Shown piece after piece: positions 1 to 11,238 of a stretch of DNA of 64,000 bases. Position numbers and translations under genes: made by a program. The DNA comes from Acanthosoma haemorrhoidale (Eukaryota > Arthropoda > Insecta > Hemiptera > Acanthosomatidae). Numbering within the stretch: the first letter of the stretch is position 1; every line of letters starts with the position of its first letter. The notes under the pieces are model-generated. The model worked only from the letters and a program-made list of their open reading frames with translations. It was not told the origin of the DNA and searched no databases. Location of the stretch: the NCBI GenBank assembly GCA_930367205.1, contig OV884009.1, positions 87,813,189 to 87,877,188 on the forward strand, read 5' to 3'.

Positions 1-69
1 TATGTACGAATACACCCTCGGCTTAGGGACCTCATGATCTCGCTGGATAGTGACCTCCATCGCAGATCA

Positions 70-144
70 CCCACTCTCCTGCGTCTGCCACCGGATACGA
101 ATAGGGACTGAGCAAGAGCACGAGAGCCACAGACGCTCAGGACA
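70..144 (-). mobile_element. Jockey-type LINE, 3' UTR fragment
   Basis: Reverse-complement match to the 3' untranslated region that recurs across the window (for example 61,010-61,110 and 53,240-53,310). The segment keeps the block with CCCA(C/G)TCTCCTGCGTCTG, then the CCGGATAC block, then GAGAGCCACAGACGCTCAG. Both ends are broken: the reverse transcriptase side stops at about 144, where U6-like sequence begins, and the terminal tail is missing on the left. No coding sequence remains. Confidence 0.7.
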
Positions 145-146
145 CT

Positions 147-176
147 CACTTCGGCAGTACATATACTAAAATCGGA
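147..176 (+). pseudogene. U6 snRNA 5' fragment
   Basis: Positions 149-172 read cttcggcag, t, then acatatactaaaat. This matches the highly conserved 5' end of U6 spliceosomal RNA (5' stem-loop followed by the ACAUAUACUAAAAUUGGA segment) with about three mismatches over 30 bases. The match stops after roughly 30 nt, so the ACAGAGA box and 3' stem are absent and it cannot be a working U6 gene. It directly abuts a LINE fragment on the opposite strand, which suggests a retrotransposition by-product. Identity as U6 is fairly secure because of the sequence's extreme conservation. The mechanism is inference. Confidence 0.65.
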
Positions 177-2396
177 GCCTTTCGTCAAAGGAGAATATTA
201 TCTTATCATATCTGTATGCCAAAAGCTCTCTCATTTGTATGAATCCGTTATTTAAGCGTATTGTTAGATAATGGGCGTGGATATAAACATGGGAACTCAT
301 GAGGCATAATGCGCATTGTTGTAATACTCTTCAATGATAATATTGTTTAAGTTATATGGTAGCCTCTTTTCATCGGAGAATAATGCTGATATTCGTGCTA
401 TTGTTTTCAGCAGGACAGCAGAAATTTTTGCCTAGAGGTAAAATGCCACCAGATCTGATCGGGGAATTCCAGCTTGTTGTTTTCGTATAATTTTATATCT
501 TCATTTGTTGCTTTTATCGTTTCTCTTCTATTATTATTTTTTTTATTGTTCCTATTTGGCTGAAGAGGCACGAAAGGTGACGAAGTATGATTACAAAAAA
601 TTAGCCAAGCAGGTGGGAGAGGCTCTAATTTAAAACGTATGCAAATCAGATTTGTCTGACTCCTGTCTACACTGTGCTAACTGTTAAAATATTTTCGACA
701 ACTTTGATCGCGATGACCAGCTCGTTGTCACGATAAAAGTAAGTAAGATAAAAAAACCCGTCATGTTCACAAATCTATTTTAAAAGCTTTCTCAAATCAT
801 AGATACTGTTTAAGAAAAAATTGAAAATGTTAAGTACTTCGGTTTGTCTTGAAGGTTAAATATCATTATTTTTACTACCGCATGTGAGTTTACTTGTCAA
901 ATATCAAGTTTTTTGACAAAGTTAGAAGCAATATCCATTTTATAGAACATGGATCCATCACATTTGTTGCTAGAAAATGTTGCTTATTAATAGGCCCAAC
1001 GTAGGCTACAATCGCAATCCAGCAAGATATGTAAACCATAGGTAACGTCATGGCTTTAAGACAAGAGTTCAGATAAAAAAAGGCTGAACGAAAACCAGTA
1101 TAATTTATTATATTATTGATTTAATTAGACAAATTTTACTAACATATAAAATACGACAGAGAAATATTATTGCAATAATTCTGCGGTCTGTGACACAGCG
1201 TACCAAGTTTTAAAAGACATTCTTTTTTTTAAAATAAAATCACTGGTCTTCCTATAAATACATGCTATAATGAACGAAGGTTTTGCGCTGGAGTTGAAAT
1301 GACCCCCGAGGCCGCGTGTTGGGGGAGGCTGAGGGCTCACCCTTTCCCTTGCCAAGGTCAGTTGCTGGGGGTGGCACAATCATGTGTTGGTGGCTATGTC
1401 CCCCATCTTATCCCATACTATTTTCCCTGGTCGACCCCTCACCCTCTTGGCTTTTTATTCACACTCGGTTACAGACACTTTTTAACTGAGTTAAATTTAT
1501 CATTTGGGCAAATCTGAAGTCACGTCAGATTTTCCCATGGTCTCCACCCTCTACAGGTTTATCTCGTCGAGCCCGCACAAGCTAAGCTCCCCTGAACGAT
1601 ATTGTATCCGTGCGTTTTAAAATGGTCAAAGGTTAACAAAATATATGATTTTTTTTTGTTTCATATCCCCTTGTTACAAAATATAGATTATTAGATGAAA
1701 AGATTATTAAAAGAACATCCTAACCTCTTGTTCTTATAATGCAATGTTTATTAGAATTGAGTCTAATTACTTAATAGTTTAGTACACTATTAATTTGGCC
1801 GGTCATTTTCGGCAAGAGCTAGTTATCACCTTGTATACAAACCGTTTTGAAAATTGGGCGCAAAACGTATAAGTTTAGGAAGAGGAGAGGTTTTCCCTGC
1901 AACTGCTCCGTGCTTTATCGTATTCGTGTTACATCAATGAGAATTCGCGATAGGCAACTGATTACGTCATACTTCATATTGTAGAAATGTACACTCATAG
2001 ATGGAACTATTCATTTTTAAAGTAATGCAAATATATTGATCATGCATATCCAATTAATATTTTAAAAATCTGCAGAACAGTCATGTGTGATGGATCACAC
2101 AATTAATGCTTGAGATAGCATCGTAAGAGTTTCATTGATTTTTTTATAAATTGTTGTCCTTTAAGGAACAAAGAGAGGTGGAAAAGAAGTCCTTTAGGCT
2201 ATATGACGAAAATATATTTATTTTATAATTAGCTCATTAATTAATTACTCTTAATCGTGTTTCATTTATTCATCAATATTTTGTATTTCGTCGGGTTAAG
2301 ATACCTTCATGTAAAATTTCATGACTAGTTTGACCAGGGGAATCACAATACCCAAGCCAGAAAAAATCCCAGAGATAAAATCATAAAAATAATGCG
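177..2396. other. AT-rich noncoding stretch
   Basis: I see no gene here. Most of it is A/T-rich with homopolymer runs. A more balanced patch at about 1,290-1,560 gives short open frames on both strands (1,299-1,517 plus, 1,167-1,379 minus) with no recognisable domain, so I do not call them. Confidence 0.5.
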
Positions 2397-2414
2397 TAAT
2401 AATAATAATAATAA
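2397..2414. repeat. (TAA)n microsatellite
   Basis: Six uninterrupted TAA/ATA units in AT-rich sequence. Confidence 0.9.
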
Positions 2415-2557
2415 ATTCAAAACTGCTGTTACTATTTATAAGATTGGTTATTAAATAGTAAATGTGTGTTAAAGTTTTAAACCAGAAACAACCTGGTGAA
2501 TCTTTTACTCGGTCCTGTTTATGTTTACTTGTCAGTGAAACTAATCGCTTAACGTTC

Positions 2558-2757
2558 TGTAGATATCGTTGCGTGCATGCAATTATAACGTTGTACTGCT
2601 GTAAACGTACCTATGTAGTTATGATTGTTTTGTATACAATCGCAACGTGGTAAAGTTGTAAACGTACTGAGACCTCTGTAGATATCATTGCTTTTATGTA
2701 ATTTGGAAGAAGTTACAATTGTAAATGTATTCAGACCTGTAGATATCGTCATGTGTT
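2558..2757 (+). repeat. Degenerate tandem repeat, about 60-70 bp unit
   Basis: Recurring blocks follow the order tGTAGATATCgttg, a variable spacer, then GTAAACGTAC or GTAAATGTAT, often with a gagacct junction. The GTAGATATC box occurs near 2,560, 2,677 and 2,740, with a diverged relative (atgtagttatg) between the first two. Open frames on both strands here (2,462-2,653 and 2,549-2,770) are products of the repeat and not genes. Confidence 0.6.
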
Positions 2758-3346
2758 CAGTCTTCGACATCTTGATTGACTTTTTTAATTTATGTATTGA
2801 CTATGCTCCTATTCAATATAATAATAATAATATTATAAAAATATTAAAACATACCTTTTTATAATAAAAACATATGATGTCCCAATGACCCCCCCCAAAA
2901 AGCATGATTAAATTAAATATTTCGACGTCCTGATTAATAATATCTTATATGTGTTTGGACTTACAATGCTATTATTGTGAACTATAATTTAAGAAATAAA
3001 ATCGGCCGTAAAAGGCCCATATTGGCACTTAGCTCGATTTTTTTTTAACCGAACTCAGATAAAATTATATATATAACACCTTTTTTGTTGTACATTACTT
3101 AAAAGTAGGGATTCAAAAAAATGATACTGCTAAGTAAGACTTTTTTGTGACCTGTCAAACCGTCCGTTGTTTCGGGGGTTCCCGATGTTAAAAATGACTG
3201 CCTCGATTTTTTTCCCCCGGTTTTTAAGTTTAGAGATATTAGTATATTTTTTTTTTACCGGGAACTACAAATTTGTCTAATATCGTTGTCAGAAAGTATT
3301 CAGTTACAAAAACATTCATAAAATTCCTTTTTTTAAAAAAAAAAAT

Positions 3347-3359
3347 TTGTTGACTTAAG
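3347..3359 (+). repeat. Target-site duplication, left copy
   Basis: ttgttgacttaag is repeated exactly at 3,595-3,607, flanking the short LINE between. Both copies are preceded by an A-run, as expected for target-primed reverse transcription. Confidence 0.8.
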
Positions 3360-3594
3360 GACTCTTGGGTTTGGCCCGCAGGTTTGGTTTACAGGCTCAA
3401 AAGATATTTACCACAGCCCTTTTCCTAATCCTAAAGTCCTACCTTTCAAACCGCTTCTTCCCAGTCACTGTGGTTTGTAATATTCCAACTGCTATCCCTA
3501 TGGTATGAATGAGAACATTGATCACAGTTACTTATTACCCAATAAAAGGCAGATATTATTGCAATAAAGATTGTTGAAAATTAAAAAAAAAAAA
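3360..3594 (+). mobile_element. Short rearranged Jockey-type LINE with TSD
   Basis: Positions 3,370-3,500 match, in sense orientation, the reverse transcriptase segment seen on the minus strand at 10,725-10,865 (frame LKR-LPQ-LFLILQSYLSNRFFQV in that copy). At about 3,503 the sequence jumps straight to the last 70-80 bp of the element: GGTATGAATGAGAACATTGA, TTACTTATTacCCAATAA and GCAATAAAG, then poly(A). About 1 kb that normally separates these parts is missing. A perfect 13-bp duplication flanks the unit, so the joined form may have been inserted as such, either from a deleted source element or through a spliced or template-switched RNA. It has no coding capacity. Confidence 0.8.
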
Positions 3595-3607
3595 TTGTTG
3601 ACTTAAG
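3595..3607 (+). repeat. Target-site duplication, right copy
   Basis: Exact 13-bp copy of 3,347-3,359, directly after the poly(A) tail of the LINE. Confidence 0.8.
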
Positions 3608-6600
3608 TACTTGATCACGTTTAATCAGTAAATAATATGTTGGTAGTACGTTTAATTCAGTCTTTAGATCAGATTTGTTACTCCCTTATTTACTCATTTC
3701 CCCTGTTGAGGCTGAGCTGTAAATATTTGGGCACGTGCCAAACTTACTTAATAGCCATTGATAATGATAATATGTCCTGTAACAAACTTCCTTAAATAAA
3801 TAAACTCTTTTATAAAATATTTTTTTCTTTATGATGATAAGTCCAGATAAGCAGAGGGAATCCTCTGCGTTTACCTCTTTAATTTCTTTCTAATTAGTTT
3901 GTATTGAGATTGTGTTCTGTCTTTAGCTGAAGTCGTTAAGTGTTGTGGATTTTTCTTTTGGCTTCATTATTTTTTAAAGTTTGATCGTTTGATATTAAAA
4001 TTTAAATCCTTCTTGCTTTAATCCTCATTAACATTTATAACTTCGTCGGACTGGGCAAAGATGTCAAAGGGAAGTTTAATTACTTTTATTGTGATAATTC
4101 CTCTCCCATTAGCATAGTATGGTAATACATTCTTAATCGTGAACGAAAATTTCAAAATATCCCTTTAAATAATGTTTTAGGCGCCTACAGTAGGAAAATA
4201 CTGAAAAATTTTGTTGGCAATATTGTAGCTATCTGCAATTTTTTTATTTGTTGGATAGGCTATTTTCATAGACCCAGATAACTTAATAAATAAAAATGTT
4301 GATTAACAATACCAGATCGTTTTTTTACAATTATTAATTTATAAACTCATTCGAAGTCTCTCTTGTTTGTCTGTATTGATTCTTCAGATATTATTTCTTT
4401 AATTTACACATCCCTCAGTTCGTTTTTATATGTATTTCAAGAATCACACTTTAGTTCACAATTGATGTTGAACACTTTTTGGTCCGCAAATTAATTTTAT
4501 TTTTTCAAATAATGTAATCAAAACTTACTAGTCTATTTGTACATGGATCAACTAGTTCAAGAAAGTTTTAGGTAGTCAAAAAAATATGGAATTAATCATT
4601 GATTTGATTAAAGAATAAATAAATTGGGGTGCTGACGTTTGTATCTATTGATACTTGTAGTTTATACCTGTGTTCATTAGCTCTTAACAAATATTGTTAC
4701 ATGTTATATGTGAAGCAAATAATTGTCAAGAATCAAATTTGAAATGGGCAATAGTGAAGTCCAACCACGACGGCTAGAGACCGGGGCAATTATATCGGAG
4801 GATGAACGGCTAGTAGTCAGTTACTCACACACTGCCTGTTCCGCAAACATATGCCTCTACCTGGGTAGTCGCGAGCCAGCCGGGTGTGATGGATCTACCT
4901 GAGCAGAGGTGCAAGGCTAAAGGACCGATCTTTTGATCAAGTTTTCTTGGTCGGATAATACTTTTTTTCTTGCAGATGTCCATAGCGGTTAATCAGTTTG
5001 GCCACCACTGTGATGTTACCAATAGTTCCTCAAGCTCTCTGATCAGGATATCGATTCGGGCTTTAAACTGTTTTGCCTAAGCTAGAAGGTGGTTGTTTGG
5101 CTTAAGTAGCCTTCTACAATTACGCGCCCCGAGATACAAACTTAATTTACTCAAAACTTGCTTTTATAAAGTTACCTGTTACTTAGTGTTAATACCTCTA
5201 AGTAGAGTTAATATAAAATTGTTTGTGTATATTTAGAGGAGTTTGTTCTTAACCTTGTCCGACTAGTTGGCAGGAAATATGTTTTATAATCATGGTAGCA
5301 GTAGTAGGCAATGCCTGGTTAATCCGAGCATCAGTTCACTCACCTATTTTTTTTCTTTTTTGTTATATTTTTTTCCTCTGATAAAATTTTATCTACATCG
5401 ATCATAAACTAAATTGTATGATGCCAAATATAAAGAAATAAAATGAAAGAGGCGAGAGATGCCTCAGTTTAGGTCGGAGTCTATTAACTTATTAAAAACT
5501 GACTGAATGATATTAAAAAACCTACTCCGTGTTTTTCATCAAGTAATACTTCAATTTCTTTGGTATCTTTAACTGTCTCGGACACTTCAAATTACCTTTT
5601 AAACAAATTATAGGGATTTAAATCACCATTTTTATTGTTGGCTCTCAAAATATTTTTTTAGATTCGTTTTTCCGTTACTGTTTTTATTGTCTTCTTGATT
5701 TGAAGAAAATATTTTAACATGAAATTTGAAAATTAATTCTGCTGGTGGAGACTTGAGAAATGGAAGCTAGATAAACGGTCCCAGCTTGTTTCAACGCTGA
5801 TTTTTATTTGTTCCGTAATCATTTATAGATACTGCTCGTAATCATTTGAAATCTCGCCAATTTATCTCCATAAAGAAGTACAGCAAAAACTCAAATACAT
5901 TGAAAATCAAGTAGGTATCAAGCGGATTGTCGAATCACTTGATTGAATTGCCTATTCCAAACATGCCCTTGTTTTTGCTGCAGGTTAAGTTTCTTACTAT
6001 CTCTTTAGACAAACCGAAGCCGTTTGTTAGTTCAGTGGTTTGCTTGAATCTTGTACAGCTTGATACAAGACTGTGGGCTGAATAAGCTGAGGAGTTGTAA
6101 CAAAGACGCTGTTGATATGGCTTTGAAGGAAAATCCGATTCATTAGTTAAATCTTGTTTGGTTAGAAGCTTCTGTGGGGATTCTGTTCAGCTCACTTCAG
6201 CTTCTTAATACGTTGAAAACATGACCAGTTTTAATAACTGCTGCAACTTTTTATTACCTTGCTAATTTAATTAAGCATTTTTCTTCATTTAGGTTTTCCC
6301 GGCTGGGTCCGCTAATTGTTTCATTTAAGTAGCACTCTGATGAGGCTGAATGAATAAAATTGTCCATTAGATACTGGGGTTGAAATTCTCATTGTTAGAT
6401 TGCACTACTTCTAAAATCTAAAATTGCTGATTACCACCTTCACCCAATTAAACATTTCTTTTCTCATCCAGGGGGTAAGGTTTTTGGGTATCGGATTTCG
6501 TCCTATTCACAAAGATGTGTTGCATTTGTCATCTGAGCCTCGTTGCTGGTATATCCCAGTGAATTCCTATGAAATGTTTTTTTGCCAAACAAATATTTTA

Positions 6601-7235
6601 TCTGGAGGGCATCGGTGAGTTTACTGACATGAGGACCTACCTGATCCATTGACGTTAGGAAGGAATCAATACTACTGTCGGTACTAGTACTCAATCGTGG
6701 TTTTTAATCAAGTATTGATATCTATTAATACTAGTATGATTGACGAATAAACAACCAAGCTGCTTCCAATCAATGAGCGCTGTATTTTCTATACTTCTAA
6801 CTAAAGCATTCAGGCCTACAATTAAAGCATCAATACTTATTTCGCCAAATAGCGAAACGGTCGAAGAGATAGGAGGGGGTGGGGGAGCTTCGTTGCCCCC
6901 AATTTCTCTACCAGGTAGACTGGGTGAATCCTGTGTAGGAGGGGGAGGGTTGGTTACTCCAGTTCAGATTTTATATGTCCATATTGTATGAGTGTGAACT
7001 GTGCATATTGAGTGCGTGAAATTGTGTATAAGGTTAATAGTATTATTTTTGTTGGATCCAATTTATTTAGGTTCCAAAACGTGTAATGGATTTTATTTAA
7101 TGTGTTACTTGTTCACTATACACGCCGTATGACAAATTTCAATTTTTTTAATAGTTGCCGGATTTTGCTCTAACTTATGTCAAAGGTGTCAAGTGTTAGC
7201 TTTGGAATTGATTGTTTTCAGAAAAGAGGGAAAGT
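3608..7235. other. Noncoding stretch with unclassified GC-richer patches
   Basis: No gene recognised. The patch at 4,740-5,110 is more balanced in composition and could be an old repeat, but I found no second copy. A G-rich patch lies at 6,865-6,955. Short open frames at 6,424-6,618 (plus), 6,503-6,694 (minus) and 6,740-6,991 (plus) show no motif I recognise. Confidence 0.45.
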
Positions 7236-7273
7236 TAACGTGTTAATTTCAACTAAGCCATATTAACACGTTA
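7236..7273. repeat. Perfect 12-bp inverted repeat
   Basis: taacgtgttaat (7,236-7,247) and attaacacgtta (7,262-7,273) are exact reverse complements with a 14-nt loop. No poly(T) run or coding context gives it a terminator role. Confidence 0.8.
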
Positions 7274-8574
7274 CATTGAGACGAAATAGTTGTTTTTCTC
7301 ATTTTCGGGAAATCCAACGATTTGTATTATCGCATCGAGGTGTTGGAACTGTCTAGAGCAGATTAAATAGTAATTAGTATTATTGTAAATTAATTAAATA
7401 TGAATGAATTTTTCTTGTTATAAAGCGTTAAAATGCAACGAAAATTGCATCTCGAAAGGGAATACTAAGCCACCCCCCCTCCTTCGTACATTAAAAAAGT
7501 TGAAAATTAAGTCCGCTGACCTGAACTAACTCAAAGACAAATAGAAGGAAATTGCTTGCAAGTTAGCGAGCAAACGTAAGTGGTACTATTAATTTAAACT
7601 TGAAGATTTATTCTGTTTATAGCCACACTTTTTCAGCCCGAGCCAAGCGCCCTCTGGCGCCCCTTAAACACGCCTTTATTGCTACATTAACACCAAGTGC
7701 TTACCGTCCACCTAATTTACCTGTTTGTTCACTGGACTTGTGGCCTGTCATTTTTTATTTTTGATTCGTTGGGGTTTTTTTTGGCGGGAGGGGGGGAAGG
7801 TTAAGCAAGTCTGCACTCAGCAGTTATTCTGCGACCCCTTTTACACCAAGACACATTTTCATCCATGGATCAGTAGCTCACACTTTTGTTAAAATCTCAA
7901 CTGTATATTTTGACAACCCCATAAACAATAACAATAATTTATTATTAATTAACGTCTCAGATTTTCCAGCTCCACAGGCAAGGTTTCCTCAGAACTTTTA
8001 TAACAACTGCGAATAGACGAATAGAAACTAGATGAATTTAAAATCAATTTTACAGCATTAAAAAGTAGAGCTGAACGAATGTTATCTTATCTGATATGAA
8101 AAGTAAATATAGCCAATGATACAGATTATTTAGAGTGCAGCTATGAACACTGATCGATATAGAAGGATACGTGATCTACTCAATCCCGTAGCAAATCAAT
8201 TATATTAGAAAACGGTTACAGAAATTTCTCCAGACAACCAATATTAGCAGAGCTATTGATATTTTCCCTCTAGGAAGATATATATTATTAATTAATGCAA
8301 AATGTTCTTTCTATTTACTTACTAATTGTTTATTGAACCGTTTCAACCGAGCATTTTCTATATAAAGAAAATCACCAAATACATGAAGAAAAACCAATCA
8401 CACTAAAACGTTCTACTGTGATCTCTACTAACGGGTTCGAACGTCGCTATAGAATATTTAAAAACAAAAAGGAAGGCTATTTAGTCATTTATCTAATTAA
8501 AGATTGCGAAATATTAATGGATTTTTGCTGTAGTATAGCTCCTACTATTATTACTAATATTTAAGAAGCGTCTG
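7274..8574. other. AT-rich noncoding stretch
   Basis: I see no gene or clear repeat. A short G-rich run is at 7,788-7,799. Confidence 0.4.
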
Positions 8575-8656
8575 TTAAGGAAAGTGTATAAGCATTTAAC
8601 TTATTTAAAAGAAATTGTTTCTTAATTTATTTAATTTTTAATGGGTATTGACCAAA
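8575..8656 (+). repeat. Direct repeat, copy A
   Basis: About 82 bp closely matching 8,934-9,022. The shared core is cttatttaaaa, then attgtttcttaatttattt and ttaatgggtattgaccaaa. The spacing is about 360 bp, which fits an old tandem duplication or two insertions of a short element. Confidence 0.7.
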
Positions 8657-8933
8657 CGGATATAAATATGAAAAAAAGACGAGCGATTAGCGAATCTTTG
8701 CCATGGACGAAATGAGTACTGTGTTAATTCCAAACGTTTAAATACAGTATTACACGAGAGAAAATGGATGTAAGTACAATCGAGAAATTAGCTCCCTTAG
8801 AAATATCAGAAAAAATGGCTTTTGTTAAAAACGTAGAACAGAGTTTGAAGGAATATTATAGTCTATTGCTTTTTAATTGGAAACAAAGTTTCAGATTATA
8901 TAATACTTAATGTGTTAATTTATGAAGTGTTTA

Positions 8934-9022
8934 TTTAGGAAAGTACAGAAGCAATTAACTTATTTAAAATAAATTGTTTCTTAATTTATTTATTTTTTAA
9001 TGGGTATTGGGTATTGACCAAA
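8934..9022 (+). repeat. Direct repeat, copy B
   Basis: Second copy of 8,575-8,656. It has a local duplication of the gggtatt motif (9,002-9,015) that copy A lacks. Confidence 0.7.
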
Positions 9023-9758
9023 GTTGAGGAAAAGTTGAACTAAATGCTCTGTAGGGTTCCGATGTCTGGAACTTACAGCCCAAAATCATTGCCCGCTGTA
9101 GGTGTTACCTCTTAACCTTCATTTTGAAATGGATTCGCTACTTCTTTATTCATGTAGCTAATCGATTGCTATTTACTGAGCCTAAACCAGACCCATCCTT
9201 AGGGATGCCGCGGGAAACCGGGGGACTTCTTGGTTGTGGTGAATGCCAACGGAAATTAGAACGCATTAAGTACCCCTTTTCTATTATCGGCTTGCAAAAA
9301 TGACTTTTTTTCGGGTAGCTTAGTAATTCTTCCTGAGCCTTTAATCATGGAAAACAGAGCATTGAATCTTGAATGCTTCTTAGCTAAGATTTGAGAAATC
9401 TTAACTATTAGAGTCGGACTTCTTCCAAACTTCCAATTTATACTAAAAAGCTATTTCCAGGTATTTTGAAATGAACCTTAGAAATTTCTGATGGGCTGAG
9501 TCATTTGTATGTCTGTCACAGAGTTCTTGATAGGTTTTTTTCTTCGGGCTCGGCATTTATCTCGGTTGAAGCTCATTACGTACTGGCTCAATCTACTAAC
9601 GAGGAAAGTAATTATTAATGAGATAAAACATAAGACAAATCGCTATAGATTTGCAAACCTTATATTTTATAGAACTTTGGTTACTTATTTTTCTGGTTTT
9701 TTTTTTTAGCACTTCGTTTTTTTTCCATTAAAAAAAATATTGAGTACAATACATACCT
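9023..9758. other. Noncoding stretch
   Basis: No recognisable gene. The open frame at 9,509-9,709 (plus) is low-complexity and has no recognised domain. Confidence 0.4.
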
Positions 9759-9769
9759 ATGTAGTTAAG
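9759..9769 (+). repeat. Target-site duplication of LINE, left copy
   Basis: atgtagttaag recurs at 11,016-11,026. Together the two copies bracket the minus-strand LINE. Confidence 0.75.
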
Positions 9770-11015
9770 TATAGTTCTTTATTGTGCAATAATTACAATC
9801 GGCCTTTTATAAGGCAATAATAATACAGATAAATGATCTCATTCATACCATATTTACAGTCATCATGCACTCGCTCATTCATACAATAGGACATGATTGG
9901 AGAAACTGGCCATTGCCAGGACTCCCGCTGTCACGCGATTATAGCAGGTCACGAGGCCACTGCCGTTTCAGTCTCCGAGGAGGATTATAGGGATGGCGCA
10001 GTGCAAACGTCTGCAAACAGACTGTGCTACAGGATTAGGGTGTTTGGAAAGGCTACTGTGGAATTTCATAAATTTGAAAGGGATGAGTTCTAGAATGTAG
10101 GGTATATTAAGGTCGTTATGAAGGGTTTTGTTGCTGACATAATAAGGGGCATTTACTATTGTTCTCAGGACTTTGGATTGAAAGGATTGGATACGCTTGA
10201 TGTTCGACTTTTTTGCTGTCCCCCATAGCTCTATTCCGTATGTCCAGATTGGTTTAAGTATAACTTTGTAGATTAGTAGTTTATTTTCTATTGAGAGATG
10301 GGATGTCCTTTGAAGTAGTCTGTGCAGTTGTCCAAAGCGTCTGTTTAGTTCTTGTCTTTTTAGTCTCGTATGTGGGTTCCAGGTCAGACGTTAGTCGAGA
10401 TGGAAGTCTAAGTACCGTACTGTCTCGGTTACAGGGAGAGGAATAGAATTAAAATAAACTAGTGGACAAGTCTTGCGACAAAGGGTGAAGGTAATGTGGG
10501 AGCATTTTGCTTCATTAACTTTGATCCGCCATTGATTGCACCAATACTCGATCTCGTCAAGGTGTTTTTGAAGGTTATGGGATGCTATGTCGGGGTCTGG
10601 GTGGGATGACAAGACTGCAGTGTCATCTGCAAATGTGGCCAAGAAGGTATTGAAGTAGAGGGGACATCAGCGGTGTATAGGTTATAGAGGATGGGGGCTA
10701 GGACACTGCCCTGTGGAACTCCTGCATTTATGGGATAGTAGTTAGAGTATTCTAAACCACAGCGGACTTGGAAGAAGCGGTTTGATAGGTAGGACTGTAG
10801 GATTAGGAAAAGGGTCTGTGGTAAATGTCTTTTGAGCTTGTAGAGCAAACCTGCGTGCCAAACCCTGTCAAAAGCTTGAGCTATATCAAGAAAGGCAGCA
10901 GTGCAATACTGTTTGGTTTCAAGGGCTGAGGAGATGTGACCAACAACGCGAAGGCCTTGTTGAGCAGTGGAATGTCGTTGGCGGAAACCAAACTGGTGTG
11001 TGGGAAAAAGGTTTC
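9770..11015 (-). mobile_element. Jockey-type LINE, 5'-truncated copy (best in window)
   Basis: This 1.25 kb minus-strand element runs from inside the reverse transcriptase at 11,015 to its 3' end at 9,770 and is bracketed by an 11-bp target-site duplication. The 3' UTR (about 9,770-9,967) has the family's ordered blocks: GGAGTCCTGGCAATGGCCAG, CCAATCATGTCC, TGTATGAATGAGCGAG, the GGTATGAATGAG repeat, an AAGGC box and a final CAATAAAG. Unlike several relatives it lacks an obvious poly(A) tail. The block between CCAATCATGTCC and TGTATGAATG is deleted compared with the copies at 51,975 and 60,860. It is 5'-truncated, as is typical of LINE insertions. Confidence 0.9.
9968..11015 (-). pseudogene. 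Jockey ORF2 reverse transcriptase, C-terminal part, decayed
   Basis: Reading the minus strand from 11,015, the open frame gives QFGFRQRHST, then LDIAQAFDRVWHAGL (RT motif A with its aspartate), LSNRFFQV and GVPQGSVLAP (motif B). A frameshift near 10,640 moves the next motif, FADDTAVLSS (motif C, with the catalytic DD), into another frame. An in-frame TAA at about 10,390 follows the RYLDFHLD motif, where relatives have a sense codon before RLTWNPHTR. After that the frame continues through IWTYGIELWG, NIKRIQSFQSKVLRTI and SNKTLHNDLN, the conserved post-RT region of Jockey ORF2, and ends at a TGA at 9,968-9,970. In Jockey elements this protein carries out target-primed reverse transcription. The endonuclease domain and ORF1 are lost by 5' truncation. 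A frameshift plus a stop make this copy inactive, but the motifs remain close to consensus, so the family was active fairly recently. Confidence 0.9.
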
Positions 11016-11026
11016 ATGTAGTTAAG
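11016..11026 (+). repeat. Target-site duplication of LINE, right copy
   Basis: Exact copy of 9,759-9,769 at the truncated 5' end of the LINE. Confidence 0.75.
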
Positions 11027-11180
11027 ATCAACTTAACTTCACCAGACCAAGTTTGAAATAAAACTGAACGTATTGCGTCTGAAAGAATAGGAGAGGGTTT
11101 CAATGGAGTTAACATTTTTGGAAAATTCTTATCGTGATCTCACAGGTTCGGTCGCCCGGTGTTCTGAGTACACACGAGAT

Positions 11181-11236
11181 GACCGGATTATACCTAGAGT
11201 TGGACTAGCGGATGTCGGATTAGCGATGTTCTACTG
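11181..11236 (-). mobile_element. pogo/Tigger-like terminal sequence
   Basis: Read on the minus strand from 11,236 it begins CAGTAGAACATCGCTAATCC and continues with GACATCCGCTAGTCCAAC. The CAGTAGAAC start and the repeated 'taatccgac / tagtccaac' pattern are typical of pogo/Tigger-like termini, and a TA lies immediately outside at 11,237-11,238, as expected for this superfamily. A related end is present at 41,930-41,991. I could not find the opposite terminus, so it is probably a truncated copy or a small nonautonomous derivative. The open frame at 11,103-11,309 is not a gene. Confidence 0.5.
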
Positions 11237-11238
11237 TA

